Shown: positions 33,017 to 63,470 of the stretch, in pieces
Position numbering within the stretch: position 1 is the first letter of the stretch
Layout of the letters: the number at the start of each line of letters is the position of its first letter
Assembly: GCA_963693365.1 (NCBI GenBank)
Contig: CAVNZM010000004.1
Coordinates: 2,604,001 to 2,668,000 of the forward strand
Direction of reading: 5' to 3'
Origin: Amoebidium appalachense
Taxonomy: Eukaryota; Ichthyosporea
Length of the DNA stretch: 64,000 nucleotides
Notes under the pieces: model-generated
Databases searched by the model: none
What the model was told of the DNA's origin: nothing
What the model saw: the letters and a program-made list of their open reading frames with translations, nothing else
Made by a program: the position numbers and the translations under genes

Positions 33017-35435
33017 CAGAATAACGAGCCTGTCCCACTAGAGTTTACTACCAAAACATCGTGACTTCGCGAGCAAAATTTCGTGTGATGCTGATGAAAT
33101 ACGAGTGATTTTCCTTAATTAAAATGATAAGATGCTTAAAAAGGATGGTAGTGTGCTTATTTCCCTACCTTTCGGCGTTCAAAAGTCGTCTTTTTATGGC
33201 TCTAAGTTGCACATTTGATAACAGATTGTTGGCCCAATAACCTCCCCCTCAACTTCATTTAAACAGGGGGGTCAAGTGCTGGAAAATGGACCCCCGTGCC
33301 CAATATGCCAAACTTTACACAATGCCCCCATCCCAAAACATGGTTTGCACAATATATATTGGGAATCAATGTAACGTTTACTACCAATTTGCATGAGAGG
33401 CTGTGATGATATGCAGTTCCCCTGAGTGGTCTTTCGGGAACCGCGCGAAAGTGCAATCGGAAATCATGAAGCGCGTGGATTTCCGGAATTTCGGACTCCG
33501 TTTTTTCTGTCATGATGCTATCATAGGCTATAAGATGAAGGCAGCGGCTTTGAAACAACAATAATAAAGCATGACCAAAGGCAGGAAGTGCGGCAAATCG
33601 TTTGACTTGTTCATCTTTGACTTTTTTGTTCCAGAAAATTCAGCAATTCTAGGTAATGCCATCACATTTTGTTCACAATGGTAGTGCCGGTGTCACTGTA
33701 TTGACCCCCCATCAGGTAGAGGCAAGCTAGGGAGATCCGCTTACATGCTCAAACATTTGGTTTCATTGGCTCTCGTTTGTGATTGGGTGTAGATGTCAGG
33801 GCGGCTGAGGGCGCTGAGGGCGGAATACCGTATACCGCGCGTCATCCTGTGACATAGAAGCGAGCAAAAACCGGCAATACAAACACTAAAGTTATAAGAC
33901 ACTCTCATAATTAACACAAGAGATAGTCTGCATGAGCTGTATAAATATGCTGGAAGTCGTTTGCTTGAAGCAGGTGTTAGCTCAGAGCAAATCAGCCACG
34001 TTGCCAAATATGTGCTTGTGTTTGTTGAAGCCAACTCTGACAACAATCATTAAGAAAAATTCCTTTTTTGGCTTCACCTGCTTGTTGTTCATTGGTACTG
34101 GGTTTGAGATTTTATGCTTGGAATGTGCTTTACACGCAAGCCTTGCAACGCTTTTTCTGTAGCTAGTGGAGCCTTGTGTCTTTTCGTTGAACGACCCAAA
34201 ATAGTTGTTTTTGGTAAGAGAAATTTCAGAGTCATCAACGTAATAGTGTGCACACACTACTGGATGCTATATCCTTCTTATTGCGGACCTGAAAGATGGC
34301 AAGACATTGATCCATGACGGGCGATGCCTTTCATTCTTGTGCCACAGAATTAAAGTGTCAGAGGATCTAAAAAGAGCTTGCAAAAGTAAGGCTTGAGCGG
34401 CACTTTTCCTGTTTTCAAGTGAACGCTTGTAAGTGCTACAGGCTTGTAAGTGTGCTTGCACATCGCGTGGGCCATAGAGGAACGGGCATACTGTGTGGTC
34501 CATGGGCAGAAAAAGGCACCTCTAGATCTTAAAGATCCACAGAAAAAGTCGATGAAACACGGAAGGTCAATGGGGTGGAGTTGAAATGGTGGTGTTTCCA
34601 CCACTATATCATGATGGAAAGTAGTTACATGCTGTATACGCTGCAGCAGGCTGCACTGCACACATAGACCCGCCCTAAAGGGAGGTGCTTGGTACCGGTA
34701 TCGGTGCGGCTTTGACGAGGAAGCACACCTGCACACACAGGGCAGCTGGGGCCAATGTCTAGTCACTACGAATATTTTACAGTCTCCCTGCGGTTTCTCT
34801 GATATACTTCGTATGTTTAACTTCGGCAGCAATATAGCCTATAGGCCTACACTGTAGCTATGAGCAAACGGAACAAGTCTTGAGGAGACTGCCCATGAAC
34901 GCACACACATATTGCGTTAACAGCACTGCTAACTCCTTTCTGCCACCAGAACGGCTTAGCTTACATATAGTACAAATATACAGATAATACCGATAACAAG
35001 TATATACATACGTTCATAGGCGACTGCAGCTGCGAGTGCACATGAACCGTGACGGTGCTATGACGAGCGGTGCACGTGGCGAGCTGCTGCGGCGCTCTCT
35101 GTGGCGCAGGCCGCAGCTGCAGGCTCCGCATTCCAAGCGGTGCATATTCATCCAATAAAAAGAAATGGCGCCAAAATCTTCCTCGTTGATTGCATCCAAA
35201 TCAACAGGATTATGCTAACCCATACTCGAAAATAGCACATATAATACCCTTTTTTCGGAACACCTCGCACGTGTCAAGGCATGTTATTGAAGATGTTTTC
35301 GAGAAAGTTGCACAACCGTCAAAGTCCGCGGCCATGGGCCTGAGAGATGGCCAGCAGTGTAAAGCCACACCACTAGCATCACTGTTGGGTTTTTAGGTTT
35401 CTAAGTATACAACAAGGAAAAAATTACACTTTAAA
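33017..35435. other. Divergent intergenic region, H+-ATPase and WDR76-like gene
   Basis: About 2.4 kb of unique, moderately AT-rich DNA, remarkable here for having no microsatellites or C/G tracts. Short open frames exist on both strands, but none shows coding character or splice partners. A CATATAATAC stretch near 35237 and CCAATAAAA near 35152 could belong to the WDR76-like promoter. Confidence 0.6.
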
Positions 35436-50768
<15,333 letters not shown>

Positions 50769-51522
50769 ATGCGGTAATGTCGCTGTGTGGTGATGGTCAT
50801 CTGCATGTATTTTTTTGCTGAAAGCTTCCATTATTCCCCGCTTTGTTAAACATTAGAGAATATGCATGGCAATATTTGGTCATGTGGCCCAAGTAGAAAT
50901 TCGTTGGGTAATGGTGATAGGCACGCTCATGGGTAGCATTTACACGATTGCACAAGGTAGCATGCCATCGTTCTATGTTCACCTGCTTCACTGTTTGGTT
51001 TACAAAATGCATGGCACTATATACTTTTTCCGGCTAAGTTGAGAAACTCTACTATCTCGTAGCTGCCGAGAACGTGGCACAGATATACTTATATAGAGTA
51101 TAAGACTTACATAAGATAGGTTGGGATGTTATGTCCACTTGTCCACTGAGTCTCTCTTTTTGTAGGGCTCCGTATGTCTGACAGTATGTGTATATATGGA
51201 GGACCACCGCGGTCGTTAAAATGCTTTTTTGTAATATAGCTCTACGGTGATGAGGCAGTGTTCTTGATGTAACAAGAAAATATGTGTGGTGCAGGTGTAT
51301 CAAACATGTTCTCCGTCCGGCGAAGAAGTAAAGCTGATAATGGAAACCTTTGTTGCCCCACCCAAACAATGGAAAACAGCGACACACACCCACACCCGCG
51401 TCATAAACACACACACACACACGCGCGCGCGCACGCACACAGAAATCTCCGACCAAGGAAGTCTATGTGACTTCGGCAAAGCGGGAACGGGGAAGATTGA
51501 CTAAGCATCTGTATTCGGCTAA

Positions 51523-51553
<31 letters not shown>

Positions 51554-51985
51554 TTGGCCCCTTTCTCGCCCCCCTCGAGCTCAGCCCACCCACTCCACCT
51601 CCCCCGCCTCCCCCCTCCTCCCAAAAAAAAAAGAAAAAGAAAAAAAAACATAATAAGCAGGGGCCTTGCCATGGGCAAGTTGTTGAGCAATTGCATTTAT
51701 TACAGGCGAGTTAATTGCGTGGCAGCACATGGTCCAGCCATTTATTAGCACGTATGAACCGGATGTTTGAAATCATGTTGAACAGTGTTCATCTTTCATT
51801 GATATATTGGGTTAGTTGGAGCTGCCGGAGGAAAGGTTTGAGGAGGGAGGGTGGGGAATGAAAGGATTGGGAACCGTGCTGAGAAAACACAATTGCGCAT
51901 CTGACCTTTATAATTATAGTTACACATGCGGACGAGCTCACTTAGCACGCTCATGTGCAACCAGCAACACGGTGTGCGGCACGTC
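50769..51985. other. Intergenic region after the WDR76-like gene, with possible exon fragments
   Basis: Unique DNA to about 51290, then a short mosaic of plus-strand stretches that look translated (from 51295, VYQTCSPSGEEVKLIMETF; from 51441, KSPTKEVYVTSAKRERG; from 51706, ELIAWQHMVQPFIST then a stop). Each follows an AG acceptor but I could not join them in phase, so I do not call a gene. A (CA)n run lies near 51409-51440. Confidence 0.4.
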
Positions 51986-53109
51986 TCACTCCCCGGGGGC
52001 CCATGTGACCACCACGCCCAGGTCACTGCACACGCTGGATGCCATCTCGCTCACGCCGGCCTTCCGCTCGGCCCCAAAGAGGTGCAGCCGCAGACTTTGG
52101 TCCGTGTCAAGTGGCAGGATGCCAGCCTCCCACACAGCCGGACGGTAGACCAGCAGCTGGCCCAGGCCGTGGTGCCACTGCATGGCATCTTTCACCTCCA
52201 ATATCGCGGGGGGCTGTGCCTGCTCGACCCACACATCCAGCCGGTACTGCTCGGCCACAAACTCGGCAACCCCGCCCAGTTCTATGCAAGCCGGCTGCAG
52301 ATTGCGTTCGTGCTCCCATTTGCACACTAGCCGCGGCGTGAGCTCGGCAAGTTGAGGCAGAAACCACATTCTGTCGACCATGCGCTGGGTGAGTGTGGTA
52401 GTGAACGTGTCCTGGCTCACTGCAGGTGCCCCGGAATGCAGGGTGTCACCCGTGACAACCCAGGCTGTTGCTGGCAGGTCCCGGTATCACGGACTGCAAC
52501 CATTGTGGCATGATGGCGACGGGGGACCAGGTCTTCGCCTGGACGGGATGCTTAGGAAAGGAGGCGCAGCACGCACACAGAATGAGCTCCCAGGCAGTGT
52601 TGTATAGCGCCTGTGTATAGCATGCGTACGGGTTAGCAATATCACGCTGACTTGTTCTGCACCGGCACCAACAACTTGGCCACGTGTTCTGGAGACGCCC
52701 CGTTCACGGACTTAGCCTGGGGCGAGGAAGGAAGGAGGGAAAGAAGTGCAAAAGTGGCGCCGGCGTGCTACAAAAATGCAAGGCATTGCAACAACACAAA
52801 CAGGTGGAGGGGAGATGCATATGTTGGCGGAAAAAAAAAACTGTTGCAGAGCTCGAGTAAACATGTTCTTGCAGAAAAGAGAGAGGGTTCAGAAACGACG
52901 CCCCAGGCGTGTGTGTGCGGTGGCAGCCCAAATTTAGCATGCATGATGGAAACCACCCGTGCCTTGCAGGGGTTGAGGCGAGGGGTCCGCGGGGCCTTCA
53001 CGTGCTTGTTGACCTTCGCCTCATGCTGCAGCTTCTGAAGGCTCCCCACCTTATCGCCGTGGTATGTGGGGAGGTTTTTTGTTGCTTTTTGTTTTGGATA
53101 AACTGACAT
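51986..53109 (-). pseudogene. Candidate gene with PD-(D/E)XK nuclease-like domain, apparently frameshifted
   Basis: On the minus strand an ATG at 53109 opens MSVYPKQKATKNLPTYHGDK and continues as a basic, coding-like stretch to about 52900. A possible exon 52716-52669 (AKSVNGASPEHVAKLL) joins in phase, across a 58-nt intron with a CTAAC-type branch site, to an exon from 52610 (ALYNTAWELILCACCAS). That frame stops, but the frame one base over opens at 52486 (PATAWVVTGDTLHSGAP) and runs to the stop at 51986. The last part reads RLDVWVEQ, then ILEVKDAMQWHHGLGQLLVY, then LRLHLFG. A D followed about 15 residues later by ExK and a Q/Y helix is the PD-(D/E)XK layout seen in many endonuclease-like proteins of protists and mobile DNA. 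I do not recognise the N-terminal part. The junction from exon 1 to exon 2 is unresolved. This stretch is GC-rich and free of simple repeats, unlike its surroundings. Confidence 0.42.
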
Positions 53110-54507
53110 TGAAGTTTTGTATTTATATGTCGGGCCTGTTTTCTGAGTGGCTGGTGATTGGTCGCCGTGCAGATCTAGATCTACCGGTAACACCGCGTAT
53201 TTTTCAACAATTTGTAACGCCAATTATGCAAAAATTAAAAACGTGTCACACTGTTTATACGCCGCCTGGAAGCCCACCGTGCAAAGACAACTGTGCGATT
53301 TTCTATATTTCCAACTTGAAAGATTGTTCCAGAACGAGTAATTAATACGTCTGTTACAAAAATACAATCGTTTCCCCAACATTTTCCCCCAATTATAGGT
53401 CAGTTTTGGTGCCGCTACCATGGGGCAAAGGTTCGGCAAAAGTAACCACTGGGTGCGACATTCCTATTGGCTAATAGCGACCGCCAATGAAGCACTAGGA
53501 CAAACTATCCCCCACAACTCCATTTGTAACCACGCCCATGATGCGCTACACATTCGGTTCATAGCATGCACTTGATACATTTGGCTAACGCGTAAAGCCT
53601 TTCTCTCGTCTTCTAATTACACATACTGTGCATACTTGCTCATCCACCAGTTGAACAAATTCAGTAATAGAAATATAGACCGTGTAAACCAAATCATGGA
53701 TGCATCACATTCATGGTGGCGATTGCATTGGGGTCTTTGGAGAACGCGACTAGCGATAACAGCCACCAATCATCGGCTGGGCTGTGTCGCCCACGATTTC
53801 GTATTGAATCGTGGTACTGTAACCGTTTCGATGTGCATGAACTGCGAAGCTGGCTCGTACAGCTGGCTCGTACAAATGCATACTATGCACAATATATGAG
53901 TACTGGGTAATGTTCACTTCCTGCGTGCCTGTGTGAGCCCAGCTGGGGGGGGGGGAGGGACCCAGGGGGCATGCAAGTGACCATCGGGCGGGGAGATGGC
54001 ACAAGTAAGGGTATCTGATATAAGACTATCAGTACACTCTATATTGGAGGGTTTTCATTGGGGAGCCACTTTCATCCAATCTATCATGTTCGATCTAGTT
54101 TGCACCCTTCTGAGAAAGCATGCTGTGACCACGTGCCAGTTGGGGGGAAGGGGGTTGGGGGGAGACTTTTAGAGATGGGTCACCTTTATAATGCTATCTC
54201 GTACTAATTGACACATTTGAAATGAATACACCAATCAAATGCGACGAAATAATCTGCCGCAATTTGCTATGTGTCACGCAGTGACATGCAGCAAGTTTTG
54301 CGCAGCCCAAAGGAGCGCCAAACCCTAGCTTGTACGATGTTTTTTCGGTCGGAAATACTTTGACTTGCTGAGGTAACAACGAGCAAGGGTCGGACACAGA
54401 TAGACAGACAGGCAGACAGACAGACACACACACAAACAGAGAGAGGGAGAGAGAGAGAGAAAGAGAAAGAAAGAGAGAAGCGTGAGGAGACAGAGAGGGA
54501 GACGGAA

Positions 54508-54541
<34 letters not shown>

Positions 54542-54548
54542 GGGGGGG

Positions 54549-54629
<81 letters not shown>

Positions 54630-54969
54630 AGGTGTGTGTGTTGTGTGTCTATTGCTGGTTCTGTGTTTGTGTATTATCTCCAGTTGACTCTGAGTCTGTA
54701 CATGTGCGTATATACTGTCGTATGTGCGCGAGTTTGCGTGTATCATAACGTGCACGTGGATGTGGATGTGAAGCACGTCAAGAGAAAAGGAGAGGGAGAT
54801 ATGGAGAGGGGAATGAGGGGGAATGGGGACTCCACGTCCACCTGTTTTGATATTAAAGATCGGCCGACCTTTATAATGCTAACGCGCTATGTAGGCGGAG
54901 GAGACCCTATGTCATGCTTGCGCAAGCTATTTCTACCAATCACGCACTGCTGGCAGTGAGCAGTTGTTG

Positions 54970-55009
54970 CCAAGGCCTCCTAAATAGCACACCATTTAGG
55001 AGGCCTTGG
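54970..55009. repeat. Perfect 16-bp inverted repeat with 8-nt loop
   Basis: CCAAGGCCTCCTAAAT (54970-54985) and its exact reverse complement (54994-55009) surround AGCACACC. A direct repeat GTTGTTGCC flanks it at 54963-54971 and 55009-55017. The sequence is complex and lies in intergenic DNA. Confidence 0.9.
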
Positions 55010-55518
55010 TTGTTGCCGCAGGTCATACATGAGGTGGCCTTTTAAAGTTTACAGAACGCGGCAAACAGTCACAGGTTACGCATGTCTTTTGCGTGACTTA
55101 CGCACTTACTTGAGGTTGTCGTCCTGTGGATTTGAGGCGAAGCGTTATAGGACTCATGATTTTCAGCTAATAGTGTTAGGATGGTAGAAGCTTGCGGGTT
55201 GGGGACTGGGGATCCGTTCAAAGCCACCCAAACAAGGTAACTTGGAGCATACCGAGTAGAGCATTTGAGTAGAGCCCTGAGTTGTGTCCTTACCAGCAGC
55301 ACATGTTACAAACTACTGAGCCTAGCTCGACGTCCTAGTCGGATGCCGGCCGGTCACCATTCTCATTTAAGTAATTCCACCCGCGGTCTCAGCATCACGA
55401 AAGTGGTTCTTGTTCTGACACAATGATTTAGGGTAAGTGCCCCCCCTCCCCCCCCCCCCCCCCCCTCCTTCTCCCCCTATCCTTTTGCGCTTTGCTTCCC
55501 CCCTCCCCCCCCCCCCCC

Positions 55519-55690
55519 TCCTTCTTTCTTCGGTATTCCCAACACGTACAGCACACGGTTATGTAATTACAGTTTCCCATCTTTCGACTTTTGTGCTCCC
55601 CCCTCCTCCCCCTCTTCCTTTCTTTCTTCTGCATTCCAACCTCTGCTGCACACGTTTCAGTAATTACAGTCTCCCACCTTTCGACTAATC
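55519..55690 (-). repeat. Duplicated ~75-bp segment between C-tracts
   Basis: Two diverged copies (55519-55592 and 55617-55690) share TTTCTTC(G/T)G(T/C)ATTCC, CAC(A/G)CG, TAATTACAGT(T/C)TCCCA and CTTTCGACT on the plus strand. Just beyond the second copy, the minus strand reads GACGCTCAGGTAGCTCAACG, which resembles a tRNA D-arm. Confidence 0.7.
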
Positions 55691-55988
55691 TTCTTCTAAT
55701 GCGTTGAGCTACCTGAGCGTCTTCCCCCCCCCCCCCTCCCCCCCCCCCCCCACCCCCACCCACCCACCACCACCACCCTCCCCTCCCACACCCACCCATC
55801 CACCCTTTTTTGGGGGTTGTCCTTGTTTCTTTTTAGTTCTTTTTGTCAACTCTTGGTATCACTCACATCGGGAAAGAAATTCCTTCGAATCTCCAAGTCC
55901 ACACGCAAACTTTGGGCCACGTACTTTTGCTCTGTAACCATTATAACATGGCCCAATGGACTGGCATCAACTTTTTACAGCCACGAAA

Positions 55989-56019
<31 letters not shown>

Positions 56020-56115
56020 ACACACCTTCTCCCCTTTCCCATTCTTTCCATCCTCCCAGCCCATCTCCGTGCATGAGCAAAGATTGAGGAACTCACTTTA
56101 CTTTTAGGCTACGCA

Positions 56116-56268
56116 TGTTCTCTCTCTCTCTCTCCCTCCCTCCCTCCCTCCCTCCCTCCCTCCCTCCCTCCCTCCCTCCCTCCCTCCCTCCCTCCCCCCC
56201 CCCCCCCCCCCCCTCCCTCCCTCCCTCCCTCCCTCCCCCCCCCCCCCCCCCTCCGTCCGTCCCTCCCT

Positions 56269-56363
<95 letters not shown>

Positions 56364-56699
56364 CCCCCCCCCCTCTCCCTCTCCCTCCCCCCCTCCCTCC
56401 CTCGCCCCTCCCTCCCCCTCCCCGGTACCCTGCCCTCACTCCTTTCCTCCCTTCCCCACCCCCTCTCTCCCTCTCCCTCCCTCCGTCTGTCCGTCCGTCC
56501 CTCCCTCCCTCCGTCCCCCCTCCCTGCTTTCCTCCCTTCTCCCCCCCTCCCCCCCACTCCCTCCCTCCGTCTCCCTCTCCCTCCATCCCTCCCTTCCCCC
56601 TCCCCCCTCCCCTCTCGTCTGTCTCTCTCTACGTGTCTCGAATAAACAGTGTAACCCCCCCCTCTCGCCTCTCTATGTATATTTATGTATACACACACA

Positions 56700-56736
<37 letters not shown>

Positions 56737-57168
56737 CCCTCCCTCCCCCCTCCCCCCTCCCCCCTCCCCCCACCCCACCCCTTCATTCACTCAGCACCGT
56801 CAGTTCTTACATGCACACACGGTCGCCTTTCCCCCCTCTTATTTTCATTTCTCGTCCCCCCTCCCCCCCCCCCCTCCCCCCCCGCCTGACGTCTCTCCCC
56901 CGTGCTCTCCCTCCCTCCTTCCTTCCTCCCTCCTTTCTTTCTCTCTCTTCCCCCCCCTCCCCCTCCCCCTTTCTCTTCATACTCCTCATGACACACACAC
57001 ACACATACACTCCCTCTCTCTATTTCTCCCCCCCCCCCCCCCCCCCTCTCCCCTTCCCTTTCTCTCTGTCCCTCACTCCCTCCCTCTCTTCACACAACCT
57101 CTCTCCCATGCACACACGGTCTCTCTTAACCTCTCCCCCCCCCCCCCCCCCCCCCCCCCCGCCCCCTT
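56116..57168 (+). repeat. About 1 kb of near-homopyrimidine DNA
   Basis: 56116-56640 is C/T only apart from scattered G and A: (CCCT)n, C-tracts, a (CT)n array of about 85 nt at 56275-56360, then mixed C/T. With short (AC)n islands the bias continues to 57168. The whole stretch can form triplex (H-DNA) at the right pH or supercoiling. Confidence 0.85.
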
Positions 57169-57170
57169 CC

Positions 57171-60987
<3,817 letters not shown>

Positions 60988-60989
60988 CG

Positions 60990-62300
60990 ATAGAATTTTG
61001 TAATGATGTGTTTCTCAAGCCAATCAATACATCTAATAAACAGGTCGCAGTTACGCGTGTTTAGCATAAAATCAAGGATGTTGTAATTTACAGGTAGGCT
61101 ATCTTTCTGGGTGTCTGTTGTGAATGTGACGTGTGTGTGTTGCGGTATTATGTGGTCTATCAAACTAAATTTGGCGATACATGACCGTTTAAACTGGTGT
61201 GTGTGTGTGTTGTTTGGGCATGCAAACGATGCCACCTTACACTTATTAGATCTCCACTGTATAGCACGTGTACAGTAAAAGCGTGGTAATTGATCAATAA
61301 TACCATCAGCTAGAGAAGGCTAGTTCTACAGGAAGGTAATATGTATTTAGGTGTTATACATTTGCGAGTGCCATATTTGGCATTATGGTTGAGGCGGTCA
61401 GTATATATAAAACGAGACATAAGGCTTAGGTTTTCAAGGTGTCTGCTTTCATCGGGTCTACTGTCGTGTGGTATCTTTTTCCATTTGTTATAGTGCGTGA
61501 TTATCTTGTGATTGTGTACATGTTTTATAAGTAAGTGGCAGTCCAAAGTCACACACACACCTTTGCGGGGTTTATTTGTATTTGTGCCCAAGGGAGAAGG
61601 GGAGAGAGAGGGAAGGAAAGAGGGGAGAGGTGAGGAGGGGGCAGGTCGGATAGAGAAGAGAGGGTGGGACCGGGGCAAATACTTCTTTAAGCGGCTTATG
61701 TGCTTATTGAATTTCAGCGCGAGATAGGATACTCTAGCAGCTATTGGGACCAGTCCATATATCGAGAGCGTTACAGGCCCAGGTTTACAACAGTTGTTAG
61801 ATAGAAAGGAGGCAACTATTGCTTCAAGGAAATTTGCCAAGGGTTTAAGCGCTCTAATTCTCTCTTTCTTTGTCCAAGCGGCGAGAAGGGGTAAACCATA
61901 TTCACATGCCGGGAAGACAAAAGTGCGAATAAATGTAAGTTTAATAGAAGGATGGAGGGGTGTGTCTTTAAAAATATTAGCCGAGAAGAAAGCTAACCGC
62001 TTACGAGCCAACTCTACCCTCTTTTCGACCATGTGGGAAAACATAACACCAGCAGAATTAACCGGAACACCAAGATATTTGTATTCTGGAACTATAGGTA
62101 CAGGTTTAGATGACAATGTAAATGTGTGTAAATTAATATGTTGGCTATATCAGGTACAAGAACACCACATTTGTCTATGTTAAGGATCATAAGGTTTGCA
62201 TTATTGACACACACGAGCTCTGTCAGCCCTAGCAAGAACACACAGCTATCATAGGCACACAGGTACCATCAGGAGTGCACCTTCACAAGCACCAATATGC
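60990..62300 (-). mobile_element. Non-LTR (LINE-type) retrotransposon remnant, reverse transcriptase C-terminal part
   Basis: Three minus-strand frames each carry part of one polyprotein. About 62260-62130 reads LNIDKCGVLVPDIAN, the segment after the catalytic YxDD box, whose place is taken by a degenerate AYDSCVF. About 62150-61310 reads VPEYKYLGVPV and then a long thumb and connection region with IKLTFIRTFVFPACEYGLPLL. About 61325-60990 reads SNKCKV, SFACPN and HQFKRSCI, a cysteine/histidine-rich C-terminal zone, then DLFIRCIDWLEKHI. YKYLG followed by this arrangement is typical of LINE reverse transcriptases. Two frame changes (near 62140 and 61315) and the lost YxDD show it is dead. The 5' part of the element, including the endonuclease, is missing. 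A pyrimidine-rich insertion near 61590-61650 breaks the coding region. Its 3' end lies directly against a (CA)n array at 60986-60858. Confidence 0.72.
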
Positions 62301-62330
62301 GACTCGACCTTGGCGATGGATAGTGCCGGA

Positions 62331-63470
62331 GCACAGTCAAACAAAGAGAAAGAGACGCACGCACGTGTATGGACACACGTGTACATGTATCGGTGTGTAC
62401 AGACACGCACACAATGAATACATGACATTGTTGGCAATCATTAGAGTCAGCGGCATCATTCATGACACATTGTTGAACAGATGTCTTGTTCACAGTCATG
62501 GGGGGCCGGGAGAGGTTGAGGAAGCCTTGAATTTTGGTTCGCTCGTGGTGGTGGTGTCGACCGGCAGTGAGTGGGTAGCCGCGGCCGGATGGCCCAAGGA
62601 GGAAGGGGAACGAAAGGGGGAGGGGCTCAGGGGGGTTGTTGGGAGGGGGGAGGGGGTTGTTGGGAGGGGGGGGGAGGGGGGAGGGGGCGGGGGGGGGGGG
62701 GGGGGGGGGGGGGGGAGGGGGGGGGGGGGGGGGGGGGGGGACGAGCCCACGCTTACGGGCATGCCGGCAGGTGGCTGAGGTGAGGCTGTTACACGGCAGA
62801 CCCGCCCGAGTCTTAAGACCCTCACTTTGTGTGTGTGAGGCGTTGGAATCTGCCCGGGCTACGTGAGCCTACATAGACTCCGCAGATGATTGGCTCCGTT
62901 GGTTTTGTTTTGCCCCCCCTCTGTGAAAAAGATTAGAAAGTCTGAGAAGTTAGGTGGACTCCCCCAATCCTAGCTTGCTCAAGTTTCCCGCAGGTATGTA
63001 ATAAGCATCGCATATGTGTGCAACAATATGTTCGACAAAAAAAAAAAAAGGGTGAAATATATGGTGTAATTCGCCTTTTAGCGAAACACTGTCGCTTGAA
63101 TATGCGACCTAACTTGATGCTACGACGATAAACATATTAGTCAAGAATTTCCTTTTCTGTCGGGAGCCCAATCAAATGCGCCAGTGCTAATGGAGAATGC
63201 ATGCCACGGTCCTGCAACCAATCGGAGCCATCCATCTTTGATAAAGCTATAAACAATAGTCAACCATCGGGCTAGTAATCGGCGATTCAATTATCCCGCC
63301 CTTTTAACTTCCGGACAGAGAACCGAGAAGGCGGCATAACGAAAGCGTCACAAAATACAAACAGAGCCACAAAAAGATTACAATATAGCAATAATATATA
63401 TGCTTAAAGCTTTTTTTAAAAACGATATTGCATAGTTTTAATTATGTATCTATTTTTCAGCATCTCAAAG
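62331..63470. other. Intergenic region with long G-tract block
   Basis: Unique DNA to 62600, a G-rich block at 62600-62740 with an almost unbroken G-run, then AT-rich unique DNA with CCAAT motifs near 63166 and 63220. No gene seen. The G-block could form quadruplexes. Confidence 0.6.

Larger units (their letters stand above)
53131..56100. other. Intergenic region with hairpin and C/T tracts
   Basis: No supportable gene. Unique DNA to 54400, a (GA)n/(G)n block at 54430-54628, the perfect hairpin at 54970-55009, unique DNA to 55430, and a duplicated segment between C-tracts at 55519-55690. CCAAT motifs near 53466-53490 could serve the minus-strand candidate gene at 53109. Confidence 0.6.

Noticed and set aside
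33259-33528. Minus-strand frame beginning MTEKTESEIPEIHALHDF
   Set aside because: It has an ATG and about 90 codons but no family resemblance and nothing to separate it from chance; it lies within the upstream region of the ATPase gene.
34350-34832. 160-codon minus-strand frame in the ATPase-WDR76 intergenic region
   Set aside because: No recognisable domain, cysteine-rich random composition, no splice partner or start context.
51294-51768. Plus-strand exon-like pieces (VYQTCSPSGEEVKLIM, KSPTKEVYVTSAK, ELIAWQHMVQPF)
   Set aside because: Each looks coding after an AG, but no combination of donors and phases joined them, so no gene was called.
55069-55302. Minus-strand frame with PSYLVWVALNGSPVPNPQ
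   Set aside because: No ATG start, no family, no splice support.
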